A stretch of DNA of 64,000 nt from Salinibacterium sp. (GTDB lineage: Bacteria > Actinomycetota > Actinomycetes > Actinomycetales > Microbacteriaceae): contig JANXVG010000072.1 of NCBI GenBank assembly GCA_025351795.1, positions 56,854 through 120,853 of the forward strand. The letters are read 5' to 3'. The position numbers were made by a program, and so were the translations under genes. Every line of letters starts with the position of its first letter. Position 1 is the stretch's first letter. Positions 33,534 through 42,543 of the stretch are shown piece by piece. The notes under the pieces were generated by a model. It saw nothing but the letters and a program-made list of their open reading frames with translations, searched no databases and was not told the DNA's origin.

Positions 33534-34654
33534 CACGACAGGTGTTCTAGCGTGCAACAAACCTGATCGATCTCGTCGTCGGTCATTTCGGGAAAGCACG
33601 GCAGTGACAACACGCGCGCGCAGGCATCTTCCGTGATTGGCAGTGACGGTGGGGAATCGACGGAAAAGCCCACTTGCCGGTGGTCGGGGATGGGATAGTG
33701 AACCTCGGTTTGGATGCCAGCGCGAGACAACTTCTCCCGCACAGATTCACGCAGCCCACGCGGTGCAAGCGCGACCGCAAGATGTGCTGCATGTGACTCC
33801 TCGGGCGCGTCCAGCACCGTGATCATTGTGTTGTCGTTCGCCGCGCGCGCATAGCGCGTCACGATCTCGCGGCGACGAGCGTTGCGCAATTCGAGGTGCG
33901 GCATCCGGGTGCGAAGAAAGGCAGCCTGCAATTCGTCCAGTCGCGAATTCCGGCCGCCGTCCACCGCAATTTCATACTTTTCGTTCCAGCCGTATTGGCG
34001 CAGACGCACGACGGCGGCTGCCAGGTCTGGGCTGTCGGTCACCACCGCCCCTCCGTCGCCGACCGCTCCCAAATTCTTGGTCGGGTAGAAACTGAAAGTG
34101 CCGATGTCTGCAACCGAACCGCAATGTGAGCCCTCGATGCGGGCACCCATCGCCTGGGCGCAGTCTTCAATGACGACTATGCCGCGCTCATGGCACACAG
34201 TCACTACGGCCCGAATGTCGGTGAATCTTCCGTACAGGTGACTGACGACGACAATTCCTGTTGAGCCGTCAACGGCATGCATGATGGTGCTCTCATCCAC
34301 ACAGAGTGACGACGCCTCGACATCGGCGTAACGAACTCGAAACCCTGCGCGCCGTGCTGCCACAGAGGAGTATCCACCGGCGTTTGCCGCGGTCAATACC
34401 GTATTTTTGCCCTTGGGCATGGCAGCCCGCATCGATAGTTCGAGTGCGTCGGTACCCGACGCGACTCCGATTGCCGATGAGACGCCGACGTAGTGTGCAA
34501 GTTCGGATTCAAACAGCTGGTGCTGGCGCCCGTGAACGACCCAGCCGGAGTCCAGTACGGCTTCGGTCGCGCGAAGAAGCTCATGACGATCCCGTGCAAG
34601 CGAGCGCGAGAGATCAGCGAATGGAACGCCATTGCGAGGGGAGGGGTTCACCAC
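33533..34654 (-). CDS. DegT/DnrJ/EryC1 aminotransferase, dTDP-3-amino-3,6-dideoxyhexose type (FdtB/QdtB-like)
   Basis: 373-aa PLP-dependent sugar aminotransferase. The PLP lysine is about K193 in SFYPTKNLGAVGDGGA; EDCAQAMGA and SHLYGR are also typical, and the NLGAVGDGGA form is characteristic of the 3-aminotransferase (FdtB/QdtB/DesV) group. GTG 34654 is chosen because CTGGAG lies 6 nt upstream and gives the family length; a TTG at 34702 in frame lacks a ribosome site. Directly coupled to the FdtD-like gene. Confidence 0.88.
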   Translation of the reverse strand: MVNPSPRNGVPFADLSRSLARDRHELLRATEAVLDSGWVVHGRQHQLFESELAHYVGVSSAIGVASGTDALELSMRAAMPKGKNTVLTAANAGGYSSVAARRAGFRVRYADVEASSLCVDESTIMHAVDGSTGIVVVSHLYGRFTDIRAVVTVCHERGIVVIEDCAQAMGARIEGSHCGSVADIGTFSFYPTKNLGAVGDGGAVVTDSPDLAAAVVRLRQYGWNEKYEIAVDGGRNSRLDELQAAFLRTRMPHLELRNARRREIVTRYARAANDNTMITVLDAPEESHAAHLAVALAPRGLRESVREKLSRAGIQTEVHYPIPDHRQVGFSVDSPPSLPITEDACARVLSLPCFPEMTDDEIDQVCCTLEHLS

Positions 34655-34741
34655 AGATGGCTCCAGTTTCTCGCTGATGACGGATACATGATTGTAGAGC
34701 AACGGTATTTCGGCGCGCGGTAGATCGCGTCTTAGCGGTGG

Positions 34742-35653
34742 TCAGCGGTCGATGTGCGGCAGCCGAGCCCGTCGTGACCACGCCGGGTCACCCGAGAAAG
34801 CGCCGGCAGCGAAAGCGGCCGTCAGCGCATCGCGCCAATCGCGCATGGGTGCTACCCCCACGGTCGACCATGCTCGGTGACCGAGCACCGAATACCCGGG
34901 GCGAGGCGCGGGCCGAAGAAACTCGTCGCTCGTGGTGGCCAGTACACGCTCTGGATCGAGACCGCCCTGACGAAAAATCTCGCGCGCGAACTCGAACCAG
35001 CTTGTCACTCCAGAATTCGTCGCGTGGTAAATACCCGCGGCACCGCGAGCATCGAGCAGTGCGACGATCTGGCGGCCCAGGTCGGCTGTCCAGGTTGGTT
35101 GTCCGAGCTGGTCATTGACGACCTGCACGGTCTCGTTGACACCGGCGAGCCGCAGCATTGTCGCAGCGAAGTTCGGACCGTTAGCACCGTACGTCCAGGC
35201 CGTGCGCACGATATACGTGCCATCGGGGTGCGCGGCAACGGCGAGTCGCTCGCCGTTGGCCTTGGTACGTCCGTAGACGGAAATGGGATCGAGAGCCGTG
35301 TCTTCGGCATACGGAGTGTTTGCCGTGCCGTTGAACACGTAGTCGGTGGACACCTGTACGAGTCGCGCATCGTTCTCAGCCGCAGCGATCGCCAGGTTCT
35401 GCGCACCCAGCGCATTCACCGCGTATGCGTCGGCTTCGTGTGTTTCTGCGTCGTCGACCTTCGTGTAGGCCGCGGCGTTGATCACCACGTCATGCCCAGA
35501 GACCGCCGAACGCACGGCCGCCAGATCGCTCACGTCGAGCTCGGCGCGGGTGAGCGCTGTCACGGCACGACCGGCGAGAGCCGCCGCAATGTCGATGCCG
35601 AGCATGCCACCCGCCCCGGTTACCAAATATCTGGTCGACGCCTTCTCGGTCAC
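34742..35653 (-). CDS. rmlD: dTDP-4-dehydrorhamnose reductase
   Basis: 303-aa short-chain reductase, last step to dTDP-L-rhamnose. N-terminal RYLVTGAGGMLGIDIA (NADPH loop), VDDAE, STDYVFNG (about 125), SVYGRTKANGE (Tyr and Lys of the catalytic triad) and RTAWTYG are intact. The GTG at 35653 overlaps the rmlB stop by 4 bp. The stop lies 87 bp before the aminotransferase start, so rmlB, rmlD and the deoxyaminosugar genes could form one operon. Confidence 0.95.
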   Translation of the reverse strand: MTEKASTRYLVTGAGGMLGIDIAAALAGRAVTALTRAELDVSDLAAVRSAVSGHDVVINAAAYTKVDDAETHEADAYAVNALGAQNLAIAAAENDARLVQVSTDYVFNGTANTPYAEDTALDPISVYGRTKANGERLAVAAHPDGTYIVRTAWTYGANGPNFAATMLRLAGVNETVQVVNDQLGQPTWTADLGRQIVALLDARGAAGIYHATNSGVTSWFEFAREIFRQGGLDPERVLATTSDEFLRPAPRPGYSVLGHRAWSTVGVAPMRDWRDALTAAFAAGAFSGDPAWSRRARLPHIDR

Positions 35654-36633
35654 AGTGCTGCCCGATCTTTGAGCGGTTGCCACCACGCCCGGTTGTCGCG
35701 ATACCACTGCACGACCTCCGCGAGCCCCGTCGCGAATGGCACGAGGGGTTCGTAGCCGAGTTCGGCGCGGATCTTGGAGATGTCGACGCTGTAGCGCAGG
35801 TCGTGGCCGAGACGGTCGGCGACTCGGTCGACGTACGACCAGTCGGTTCCGGTGGCATCCAGGAGCAGTTGCGTGAGCTCTTTGTTGCTCAACTCGGTGC
35901 CGCCACCGATGTTGTAGATGTCGCCGGCGCGGCCGCCCACGAGCACCATGGCGATACCGCGCGTGTGGTCATCGACGTGCAGCCAGTCACGGATGTTGTT
36001 GCCATCGCCGTACAACGGCACGTGTAGACCGTCGATCAGATTTGTGACGAACAGGGGGATCACTTTTTCGGGGAAATGGTACGGCCCGTAGTTGTTCGAG
36101 CAGCGGGTAATCGAGACATTGAGGCCGTGGGTGCGGAAGTAACTCCTGGCGAGTAGATCACTACCAGCCTTCGACGCTGAGTATGGCGAATTGGGTTCGA
36201 GCGGTCGCTGTTCGTCCCATGAGCCCTCGGCGATCGAGCCGTATACCTCGTCAGTGGAGACGTGTACGAATCGCTTGACCCCGTTGCGAAGGGCGGCATC
36301 GAGCAGCTTCTGGGTGCCAAGAACGTTCGTCTCAACGAAGATCGACGCGTCACGCACGGAGCGGTCAACGTGCGATTCGGCAGCGAAGTGGACGACTGCG
36401 TCGACATCCGGAAACAGTCTGTCGAGCAGCTCGGAATCTCGAATGTCGCCGTGCACAAAGCTGTAGCGGTCAGAGTCGGCAACCGCGGCGAGATTCTCAA
36501 GGTTGCCCGAGTAGGTGAGGGCGTCGAGTACTACGACGTGGGCGCCCGTAAGCCCGGGGTATGCATCGTCGAGCGTGCGTCGCACGAAGTTCGAGCCGAT
36601 GAACCCGGCGCCGCCGGTGACGAGAATTCTCAT
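35650..36633 (-). CDS. rmlB: dTDP-glucose 4,6-dehydratase
   Basis: 327-aa SDR dehydratase making dTDP-4-keto-6-deoxyglucose. This intermediate would feed rmlC/rmlD (rhamnose), the FdtD/FdtB pair next door and the WecE-like enzyme at 52-53 kb. Motifs: VTGGAGFIGSNFVR (5-18), ALTYSGNLENL, HFAAESHVDRS (about 82-92), STDEVYG (about 124-130, Thr-Asp-Glu catalytic), SPYSASKAGSD (about 148-158, Tyr-x3-Lys) and RCSNNYGPYHFPEK. Operon head with rmlD. Confidence 0.96.
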   Translation of the reverse strand: MRILVTGGAGFIGSNFVRRTLDDAYPGLTGAHVVVLDALTYSGNLENLAAVADSDRYSFVHGDIRDSELLDRLFPDVDAVVHFAAESHVDRSVRDASIFVETNVLGTQKLLDAALRNGVKRFVHVSTDEVYGSIAEGSWDEQRPLEPNSPYSASKAGSDLLARSYFRTHGLNVSITRCSNNYGPYHFPEKVIPLFVTNLIDGLHVPLYGDGNNIRDWLHVDDHTRGIAMVLVGGRAGDIYNIGGGTELSNKELTQLLLDATGTDWSYVDRVADRLGHDLRYSVDISKIRAELGYEPLVPFATGLAEVVQWYRDNRAWWQPLKDRAAL

Positions 36634-36678
36634 GAACTGGCTTCCTGCTGGCGGTGGACAATGCCGCCACGAGTCTAA

Positions 36679-37575
36679 TCAGTGGTCGTGTCTACGGCGC
36701 ACCACGGCTGAGCGCACGTTCAACCCAACGTTGAGGATCGCCCGCACGGGCCACAACCACCAGCCCGAGTATTTCTTGGAGAGAAACCGCCGTGCGCTGT
36801 GATGGTGCACCTCGATCATGCGATCCGAGTCGCCGGTGGTGGAATGCGCTCCCGAGTGGATGACAGTCGCCGCCGGGTCGTATACGTTGCGGTACCCGAG
36901 TTTGCCGAGTCGGTAACCCAGGTCGACATCCTCGAAGTACATGAAGAAGCCTTCGTCAAAGCCGCCGAGCGCGGCGAAAGCCGACCTGCGTACCAGAACG
37001 CACGCGCCAGAGAGCCATCCCGCGTCACGACTCTTCTCGGATGGCACGGCGTCGTTGCGGTACGCGCGCGTCCACGGGTTGCCGATCCAGATATTGGCGA
37101 AGAGGGCGTGGCCGATGCCGGTGCGAAGAGATGGCACCACGCGCGCCGACGGGTACACCGCGCCGTCGGATGTTGTGATCGCAGGACCCACCGAGCCGAT
37201 GCGCACGTCGCTGTTGCCCGTCGCCAGGAGCCCGTCGAGCGCGCCGGGCATAAGGCATACGTCTGGGTTGCTCACGAGGATCCACTCCACAGATGCCGGG
37301 AGCGTTGCGGCAGCTGCGTTGATCGCGCCGCCGTACCCGAGGTTGGTATCGAGCGGAAGATAGCTGGCTTGGTAGCGAGCGGCGAGCGCGGCGACGCCTG
37401 CGCCGTCGTGTGGTTTGTTGTCGGCAACGATGACGATTGGTGCCACGGTACTTGCCGCAGATACGGAGTGCAGAAAACCTTCGAGAACCGCGCCCGAGCC
37501 GTAGCTCACCGTCACGACGGCCACTCGGGGGTCGAGTGCACGCGCAGGAGAGGAGGCCATAACCAGCCCAATCAT
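36679..37575 (-). CDS. Glycosyltransferase family 2, rhamnosyltransferase-like (WbbL type)
   Basis: 298-aa GT-A enzyme resembling WbbL-type rhamnosyltransferases: VAVVTVSYGSG, NLGYGGAINAA (about 78-88), LVSNPDVCLM (metal site, about 99-108), GWLSGACVLVRRSAFAALGG (about 185-204) and FMYFEDVDLGYRLGKLGY (about 211-228). In mycobacteria WbbL adds rhamnose to GlcNAc-PP-polyprenol. An ATG at 37560 is an alternative start. It is divergent from the ABC exporter across 54 bp. Confidence 0.85.
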   Translation of the reverse strand: MIGLVMASSPARALDPRVAVVTVSYGSGAVLEGFLHSVSAASTVAPIVIVADNKPHDGAGVAALAARYQASYLPLDTNLGYGGAINAAAATLPASVEWILVSNPDVCLMPGALDGLLATGNSDVRIGSVGPAITTSDGAVYPSARVVPSLRTGIGHALFANIWIGNPWTRAYRNDAVPSEKSRDAGWLSGACVLVRRSAFAALGGFDEGFFMYFEDVDLGYRLGKLGYRNVYDPAATVIHSGAHSTTGDSDRMIEVHHHSARRFLSKKYSGWWLWPVRAILNVGLNVRSAVVRRRHDH

Positions 37576-37629
37576 AGTTCTAGGGTAGATTCATCAACGG
37601 TCTACATACGTTTCCCGGCGTGAGGGTGA

Positions 37630-38466
37630 ATGCGGTATCTGAAGGAAGTGTTCTCTGCTCGAGAACTCCTTGCTAACCTCACCCTGCGAGAAATTCGCGG
37701 CAAGTACAAGCGCACGATCTTTGGCCAGCTCTGGTCGCTTGCTAATCCGCTCGCTCTCATGCTCATCTATACGTTCGTATTTGCGTTCATTTTCCGGGTG
37801 CGACCAGATAAAGGTGACCCGAGCGGGCTCGACGTTTTCGCGCTCTGGCTGCTCTGCGGCCTGCTGCCGTGGACATTCTTCGCGAACGTCGTGAATATGG
37901 GCCTCGCGTCGCTCGTGACCAACTCTGGGCTCATCCAAAAGGTGTATTTCACCCGCATCGTGCTTCCGCTGTCGATGGTGGCGTCTGCGGCATACAACTG
38001 GATATTTGAGATGGGCGTGCTTATTATTGCGCTCATCATTGTCGGTGCCTGGGTACTTCCGTGGATTCCGCTGGTAATTCTGATCATGCTTCTGCTCGCG
38101 ATATTCGCAGCAGGCGTCGCTCTCATGTTGTCTATTGCGAACGTGTATTTTCGCGACACTCAGTATTTTCTGACCATTATCCTGCAGCTGTGGATGTACC
38201 TCACGCCGATCATCTACCCGTCGTCGCTCGTCGTCGCTCAGTCCGCGAGGGTGGGAGGGCTGTTTGGTACGTCGATTACGGTTTCAGACATCTATCACCT
38301 CAACCCCATGCAGCACTTCGTCGAGGTGTTCCGCAACCTGCTGTACGACAACCGTTTTCCTGACCTCGGTGAGTGGCTCGTCTGCACCGGCTGGGCTGTC
38401 GGGTCGATTGTCATTGGAACGATCGTGTTCCGACGCAACGAGAGAAATCTGGCGGAGACGCTGTGA
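37630..38466 (+). CDS. ABC-2 type polysaccharide export permease (Wzm-like)
   Basis: 278-aa integral membrane component of a lipid-linked polysaccharide exporter. An N-terminal amphipathic stretch with the typical RELLANLTLREIRGKYKRT is followed by six hydrophobic segments, with FGQLWSLANPLALMLIYTFVF and the late NPMQHFVEVFRNLLYD as family hallmarks. Coupled by a GTGA overlap to the ATPase gene. It would export the completed glycan while it is attached to its polyprenyl carrier. Confidence 0.92.
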   Translation: MRYLKEVFSARELLANLTLREIRGKYKRTIFGQLWSLANPLALMLIYTFVFAFIFRVRPDKGDPSGLDVFALWLLCGLLPWTFFANVVNMGLASLVTNSGLIQKVYFTRIVLPLSMVASAAYNWIFEMGVLIIALIIVGAWVLPWIPLVILIMLLLAIFAAGVALMLSIANVYFRDTQYFLTIILQLWMYLTPIIYPSSLVVAQSARVGGLFGTSITVSDIYHLNPMQHFVEVFRNLLYDNRFPDLGEWLVCTGWAVGSIVIGTIVFRRNERNLAETL

Positions 38467-39236
38467 CCGAGATCGCCGTTCAAGTCGACCACGTGAGCAA
38501 GAGCTTTCGGCTCTATCACGAGCGCAATCAATCTCTGAAGTCGGCGATCATGCGTGGGCGCACGTCTGTGCACGAAGACTTCTGGGCGCTGGACGACGTC
38601 ACATTCGATGTGCCGACGGGTTCGACCTTCGGCCTCATCGGCAGCAACGGTTCCGGCAAGTCGACCCTCCTCAAATGCCTCGCCAAGATCTACTTCCCTA
38701 ACAAGGGGGAGATCACCCCCTTTGGTCGCATTGCCGCGATGCTCGAGGTCGGCTCCGGCTTCCATACCGAGTTGTCTGGCCGAGAGAACATCTTCCTCAA
38801 CGGCTCGATCCTCGGCATGACGAAGAAGGAAGTCACTTCCAAGTTCGACGAAATCGTCGAATTCTCCGGCGTCGAGCAGTTCATCGACCAACCGGTCAAG
38901 AATTATTCATCGGGAATGTACGTGCGACTGGGTTTCGCTATCGCGATCAACGTCGACCCAGACATCCTTGTCGTCGACGAGGTGCTCGCCGTGGGAGACG
39001 CCGAGTTTCAGGAGAAGTGCCTGCAGAAGTTTCGGGATTTTCGCACAGCGGGGAAAACAGTGATTCTTGTGAGTCACGACATGGGGTCGATCAGCACGAT
39101 GTGCGATCAGGCCGCATGGTTGCGTAACGGGCAGCTCGTCGTCGCCGGCCCGGCAGATTCGACGATCAAGGCGTACACCGATTCGTTTTCAACTGGTTCA
39201 GGTGACCCAGCGACTTCGGGCGACACGGAGGGTTAG
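38463..39236 (+). CDS. ABC-type polysaccharide export ATPase (Wzt-like, short form)
   Basis: 257-aa ATPase partner of the permease. Walker A GSNGSGKST (about 59-67), signature YSSGMYVRLGFA (about 145), Walker B ILVVDEVLAVGD (about 168) and H-loop VSHDM (about 201) are intact. The C-terminal carbohydrate-binding domain of E. coli O9a Wzt is missing, as in TagH/RfbE-type exporters of teichoic acids and galactan, so chain-length control would not rely on a capping signal. GTG start overlaps the permease stop by 4 bp. Confidence 0.92.
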   Translation: MTEIAVQVDHVSKSFRLYHERNQSLKSAIMRGRTSVHEDFWALDDVTFDVPTGSTFGLIGSNGSGKSTLLKCLAKIYFPNKGEITPFGRIAAMLEVGSGFHTELSGRENIFLNGSILGMTKKEVTSKFDEIVEFSGVEQFIDQPVKNYSSGMYVRLGFAIAINVDPDILVVDEVLAVGDAEFQEKCLQKFRDFRTAGKTVILVSHDMGSISTMCDQAAWLRNGQLVVAGPADSTIKAYTDSFSTGSGDPATSGDTEG

Positions 39237-39368
39237 TGCCGGCAATGCGAGCGGTTGCCCGGTTCGGCCGGGGTAAACTAATCCGCTGATCACGCTTGAC
39301 GACAATGGGCCTCCCGATCCTGAAGACGACGAGTATTGGCTCGTAGGTCAAACGAAAGGACGCGAATA

Positions 39369-40613
39369 GTGCGGTCAGGGTTTCTGCAGAAGGTGACGAG
39401 GGCAACCCGGATTCTTCGAGAGGAAGGGCCGCGCGAATTCGGTTCACGCTTGTTCGGGCGGCTGAGCACCCGTTTGTCGGTCGCAACGAAGCCGCGCATG
39501 TTGGTAGCCGCGGAAGACGCGGCTGCTGTTGATTGGACGGTTGCCCCCGAGTGGTCCCGCTCGCCGATGATTGTCAGTGGTGGTCCCGCCCACATCGCAT
39601 GGATAATGTCTCCCCCCGGTGAGACGAGTGGCGGGCACCACAACCTCTTTAGGTTCATCCGATTCGCGGAGCAGGCCGGCCACATCTGCACGATCTACCT
39701 CTACGACAATCAGGGTGCTGCTGCCAGCATCCGCGAGATCAAGGCGATGATCGCCGGAGCCGAGGCATACGCGCCGGTCGTCGCCGATATCGTGACCTAC
39801 GACGCGGCTATCGGCGTCTCGGCCGACACCCAAGCCATCATCGCGACCGGCTGGGAAACGGCATATCCGTCGTTTCGCGACTCGTCGCTCGCGCGTCGTT
39901 TTTACTTCGTGCAAGACTACGAACCCGGCTTCTACGCGCTCGGAACCGAGTCACTGCTCGCCGAGAACACCTACCGCTTCGGCTTTCACGCGATCACGGC
40001 GGGCGGCTGGCTCTCGCACAAAGTCAGTACCGAGTTCGGCATGAAGGCCGATCACTTTGATTTTGCGGTCGATAAAGTGCATTACAGTGTCACGAACCTC
40101 GAACGTCGAAATGAAGTATTCTTCTACGCACGCCCGGTCACGCCGCGCCGCGCGTTCGAGTTCGGCATTCTTGCGCTCACCGACTTCGCCGCGAGCCGCC
40201 CAGACATCGTGATCAATCTCGCCGGCTGGGATGTCTCTGACTGGGATGTGCCGTTTGCATATAACAATCTCGCAGCCATGGACATCTCGAAGCTCAACGA
40301 TGTCTACAACCGCTGTGCTGCTGGCGTCGTGATGTCGCTCTCGAACATGTCGCTCCTTCCCCTCGAACTCATGTCTGCTGGTGTAACGCCGGTGGTCAAC
40401 GATGGCCCCAACAATCGCATGGTGTCTGACAATCCGTTCATCGAATACGTGCCAGCATCTCCGAGTGCGTTCGCGCGCAAGATCGTCGAAGTGCTGGACC
40501 GGCCGGATGCCGTCGAACGATCGGTTGCGATGTCGGCATCAGTTGCCGATGTGAACTGGTCAGACTCCGGAGTGCAGTTCAACCAGGCGCTCGCGAGAGC
40601 ACTGCGTGGCTAA
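39369..40613 (+). CDS. WsaF-like rhamnosyltransferase family glycosyltransferase, copy 1
   Basis: 414-aa GT-B enzyme resembling the WsaF rhamnosyltransferases. Characteristic blocks: AHIAWIMSPPGETSGGHHN (about 76-94), RFYFVQDYEPGFYALGTES (about 178-196), FFYARPVTPRRAFEFG (about 255-270) and MDISKLNDVYNRCAAGVVMS, then LSNMSLLPLELMSAG. GTG 39369 is preceded by GAAAGGA; a TTG at 39336 lacks this. A clear paralogue lies inverted at 50871-52157. The next gene starts inside its last codons. Confidence 0.85.
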   Translation: MRSGFLQKVTRATRILREEGPREFGSRLFGRLSTRLSVATKPRMLVAAEDAAAVDWTVAPEWSRSPMIVSGGPAHIAWIMSPPGETSGGHHNLFRFIRFAEQAGHICTIYLYDNQGAAASIREIKAMIAGAEAYAPVVADIVTYDAAIGVSADTQAIIATGWETAYPSFRDSSLARRFYFVQDYEPGFYALGTESLLAENTYRFGFHAITAGGWLSHKVSTEFGMKADHFDFAVDKVHYSVTNLERRNEVFFYARPVTPRRAFEFGILALTDFAASRPDIVINLAGWDVSDWDVPFAYNNLAAMDISKLNDVYNRCAAGVVMSLSNMSLLPLELMSAGVTPVVNDGPNNRMVSDNPFIEYVPASPSAFARKIVEVLDRPDAVERSVAMSASVADVNWSDSGVQFNQALARALRG

Positions 40614-41535
40614 GATTCTCGTCATCGGAGCGAACGGTTTCATTGGCTCCCATCTCGTCGATGATCTCTCGGCCACAGGCCATCAGGTCACGGCGTTCGA
40701 TCGGTTTAGCGCTCAGAACACCGCATACATCGCGACCGGAGTGCGCAAAATCACGGGAGATTTTCTCAGCCGCGGCGACATCGAAACAGCGGTGGCCGGC
40801 CAGGACTTCGTGATGCACTTTCTCTCGACCACCAGCCCAGCGACGGCCGAGAGTGATCCTTCTCTCGACGTTCGCACCAACGTGGCTCAGACCGTTGAGC
40901 TACTCGAAGCCTGCGTTGATGCGAGAGTAAAACACTTCTACTTCGCCTCGACGGGCGGAGCCATTTACGGCTCACAGGGCAAGCTGGAGTATTCGGAAGC
41001 CGACCGCACACAGCCGATTTCCCCCTATGGCATCGGAAAGCTCACGATCGAGAACTACCTGCGCTACTTTCGTGCCACCCACGGACTCGCCTCGACCGCT
41101 TTTCGCATTTCCAATCCTTACGGCCCTCGGCAGCGTCCCAACCACAAGCAGGGCCTCATTCCCATCGTTCTTCGCCAGATCGCCCTCGGCGAACACGTGG
41201 TTCGATTTGGCGACGGATCGATGGTGCGCGACTACATCTACGTCGAGGATGTCGCGCGAATGATTTGTTCCGTCGTCGGTCGGGATGCTGCTTCGGACGT
41301 CTACAACCTCGGCAGCGGTCGCGGGCACTCGATCACGGAGGTACTTGATTCCCTCGCGAGAATCACGGGAGTGCGGTTTGCGATTGACGAGCGTGCGGTG
41401 CCGCCGACGTTTGTCGATCGAGTCGTGCTCGATGCGACCAGGTTTGCACAAGAGTTCGGTCTGCCCGCGCTCACCAGTCTCGATGAAGGCATTCGGCTGA
41501 CTTGGGAAGAGATTAGGGAAAATATCGATGGCTAA
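40606..41535 (+). CDS. NAD-dependent nucleotide-sugar epimerase/dehydratase (SDR)
   Basis: 309-aa extended SDR. NAD loop VIGANGFIGSHL (5-16), STGGAIYG (about 114-121), catalytic YGIGK (about 141-145) and RISNPYGPRQRPNHKQGLIP (about 166-185). It resembles UDP-glucose/UDP-N-acetylglucosamine 4-epimerase-like proteins of polysaccharide clusters, but the substrate is not identifiable. The GTG start overlaps the preceding glycosyltransferase by 8 bp, and its end overlaps the next by 8 bp. It sits between a WsaF-like gene and a GT2 gene, whereas the second copy of that pair has no such gene between. Confidence 0.85.
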   Translation: MAKILVIGANGFIGSHLVDDLSATGHQVTAFDRFSAQNTAYIATGVRKITGDFLSRGDIETAVAGQDFVMHFLSTTSPATAESDPSLDVRTNVAQTVELLEACVDARVKHFYFASTGGAIYGSQGKLEYSEADRTQPISPYGIGKLTIENYLRYFRATHGLASTAFRISNPYGPRQRPNHKQGLIPIVLRQIALGEHVVRFGDGSMVRDYIYVEDVARMICSVVGRDAASDVYNLGSGRGHSITEVLDSLARITGVRFAIDERAVPPTFVDRVVLDATRFAQEFGLPALTSLDEGIRLTWEEIRENIDG

Positions 41536-42532
41536 ATCACTGGTCGCGACCGTCGCGATCCTTACCCACAACGGCGAGGACTATCTCGAACGCATCCTGA
41601 CCCAGGTGTTTGCGCAGAAGATCGATGGCGAATTCGAAGTACTCATCATTGACTCGGGATCGATGGACTCGACGCTCGAGATCATCTCCCGATTTCCCGA
41701 AGTGCGCCTGTACCAGATTCCAAACTTCGAATTCGGTCACGGCAAGACCCGCAACTTTGCGGCGAGACTTGCGGCCGGTAAGTACATTGCTTTTCTCACC
41801 CACGATGCAGTGCCGGTCGACGAGTTCTGGCTTGACCAGTTGTTGCATCCCTTCACGCTCAACGAGCGGGTGGTAGCGGTCGTCGGGCGGCAGATCCCGC
41901 GTGCGAACGCGTTTCCGACTCAAAAGTACGAAATCTCAAGCATGTTCGGCGGGCTCGGTAACCCCGGTGCTACGAGTCTGTACTTTCAGGACGCGTCGAT
42001 CATCCGTCAGCGCGATAAGGACATTCTCACCTACTACTCCGACGTGAACTCGATGGCTAATCGCGACTTCTTGGTCGACACGATCCCCTACCGTGACGTC
42101 GCATACGCCGAAGACCAACTCTTCGGTAGAGACGTCATCGAGGCCGGTTACATCAAGGCATACGCGCCGCGCGCCGCAGTCGAGCACTCGAACGATCTCA
42201 CCCTGCACGAATACGGTAAACGCATGTTCGACGAGACGGTCGGGTTGCGTCGCATCGGGTTTGAGATCCCGCCGGTAAGCCTCGGAACAACGCTCACTCT
42301 CGTGTTCAGGGGCATTCTCGCCGACACGTTTCACCTGTTTCGCGACAAGGAGTACAGTGCGGGGCAGAAAATCAAATGGTTTTTCGTCGATCCGGCTTTT
42401 CAAATCCAGAAGTGGCGGATGTATCGCCGATCGACGATGACCGATGTGAACGACGAAGCAGCGTTTCGCGCCGGATCCCTCGAGCACTCCCGCAAACAGC
42501 GATCACATCGAGTTCCCCGCGCGGGCAAATAG
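41528..42532 (+). CDS. Glycosyltransferase family 2, rhamnosyltransferase-like, copy 1
   Basis: 334-aa GT-A enzyme. VAILTHNGEDYLERIL, IDSGSMDSTLEI, FGHGKTRNFAARLAAGKYIAFLTHDA (metal site in THDA) and YSDVNSMANRDFLVDTIPYRDVAYAEDQLF are typical of the rhamnosyltransferase group of GT2. The paralogue at 49839-50861 has the same sequence blocks (FGHGKTRN, YSDVNSATRRDF, EHSNDLTL/IHSNDLTL). It converges with the DUF2142 gene 12 bp away. Confidence 0.86.
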   Translation: MAKSLVATVAILTHNGEDYLERILTQVFAQKIDGEFEVLIIDSGSMDSTLEIISRFPEVRLYQIPNFEFGHGKTRNFAARLAAGKYIAFLTHDAVPVDEFWLDQLLHPFTLNERVVAVVGRQIPRANAFPTQKYEISSMFGGLGNPGATSLYFQDASIIRQRDKDILTYYSDVNSMANRDFLVDTIPYRDVAYAEDQLFGRDVIEAGYIKAYAPRAAVEHSNDLTLHEYGKRMFDETVGLRRIGFEIPPVSLGTTLTLVFRGILADTFHLFRDKEYSAGQKIKWFFVDPAFQIQKWRMYRRSTMTDVNDEAAFRAGSLEHSRKQRSHRVPRAGK

Positions 42533-42543
42533 GTGCGCTGGAA

